Shown here: positions 63,892 through 64,000 of the stretch, one piece after another | Position numbering within the stretch: position 1 is the stretch's first letter | Layout of the letters: each line of letters starts with the position of its first letter | Source of the DNA: Rhodopseudomonas sp. BAL398 | Lineage (GTDB): Bacteria > Pseudomonadota > Alphaproteobacteria > Rhizobiales > Xanthobacteraceae | Assembly (NCBI RefSeq): GCF_033001325.1 | Contig: NZ_CP133111.1 | Coordinates: 1,364,001 to 1,428,000 of the forward strand | Reading direction: 5' to 3' | Length of the DNA: 64,000 nt | Notes under the pieces: model-generated | Database searches by the model: none | The model's input: the letters and a program-made list of their open reading frames with translations, nothing else | Told to the model about the DNA's origin: nothing | Translations under genes and position numbers: made by a program

Positions 63892-64000
63892 GGTAAACTA
63901 CGGTGGGTCAACAGGCTTGCCGGACGGCGCGAAATCCGGGATGATTTGTCTGGCGTCAAAGCACGCTACCCTGAATCGGCGTCGGATATTGGCATGGGCA

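Overview
The window is GC-rich chromosomal DNA from an alphaproteobacterium, most likely the Bradyrhizobium/Rhodopseudomonas group (Nitrobacteraceae). This rests on gene order and protein type: plsX-fabH-ihfA-merR beside a tRNA-Pro, hppA-thiL-nusB-ribH-ribE-ribD-nrdR-glyA, an LdtR-type MarR regulator, a HemB without the zinc cysteines, a B12-dependent NrdJ, a Bpt-type aminoacyl transferase and a CBP3-type bc1 chaperone. The species cannot be fixed from sequence alone.

Layout. 0-2.6 kb: end of an exopolysaccharide locus (partial glycosyltransferase and the polyprenyl glycosylphosphotransferase that starts the lipid-linked sugar). 2.7-10.6 kb: a small secreted protein, a quinohaemoprotein alcohol dehydrogenase, a DUF169 protein, a short-chain dehydrogenase, two membrane proteins and a ClC channel with CBS domains. 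10.9-16.4 kb: tRNA-Pro, then on the minus strand merR, ihfA, fabH, plsX, yceD-like and the bc1 chaperone, with bamE divergent. 16.6-25.0 kb: hppA, thiL, nusB, riboflavin genes, nrdR and glyA, all minus strand. 25.3-31 kb: vapBC with a clear operator, small genes, ldtR and an acyl-CoA ligase. 31.3-39.8 kb: hemB, RDD protein, bpt, a GNAT protein, mntH with a Mur/Fur-like site, and three transporters. 40.2-44.4 kb: nrdJ behind a promoter with two NrdR-like boxes 31 bp apart and a long, strongly folded leader.

44.7-54.5 kb is accessory. It holds an AbiTii phage-resistance protein, two near-identical IS110-family elements in opposite orientation around a 3.3-kb segment (TetR with a short-chain dehydrogenase, a frameshifted DUF4160 gene with its DUF2442 partner, RidA), a HepT/MntA toxin-antitoxin pair whose toxin has a stop at codon 3, and a short-chain dehydrogenase/HxlR pair. 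A palindromic repeat containing CATGAGCGCAGCGA occurs in four clear copies plus one diverged copy here and was not noticed elsewhere in the window. 54.5-64 kb returns to more ordinary genes: a GGDEF cyclase, an HTATIP2-like protein, a ParDE-type pair, two major facilitator transporters, an amidase and secreted proteins of unknown function.

The most notable candidates are (i) the nrdJ control region, where NrdR sites overlap the likely -35 and the leader can form alternative hairpins, with nrdR itself encoded in this window, and (ii) the paired IS110 elements, each with a strongly folded 5' non-coding end in the place where IS110 bridge RNAs are encoded. Both are inferences from sequence and need expression or comparative data.
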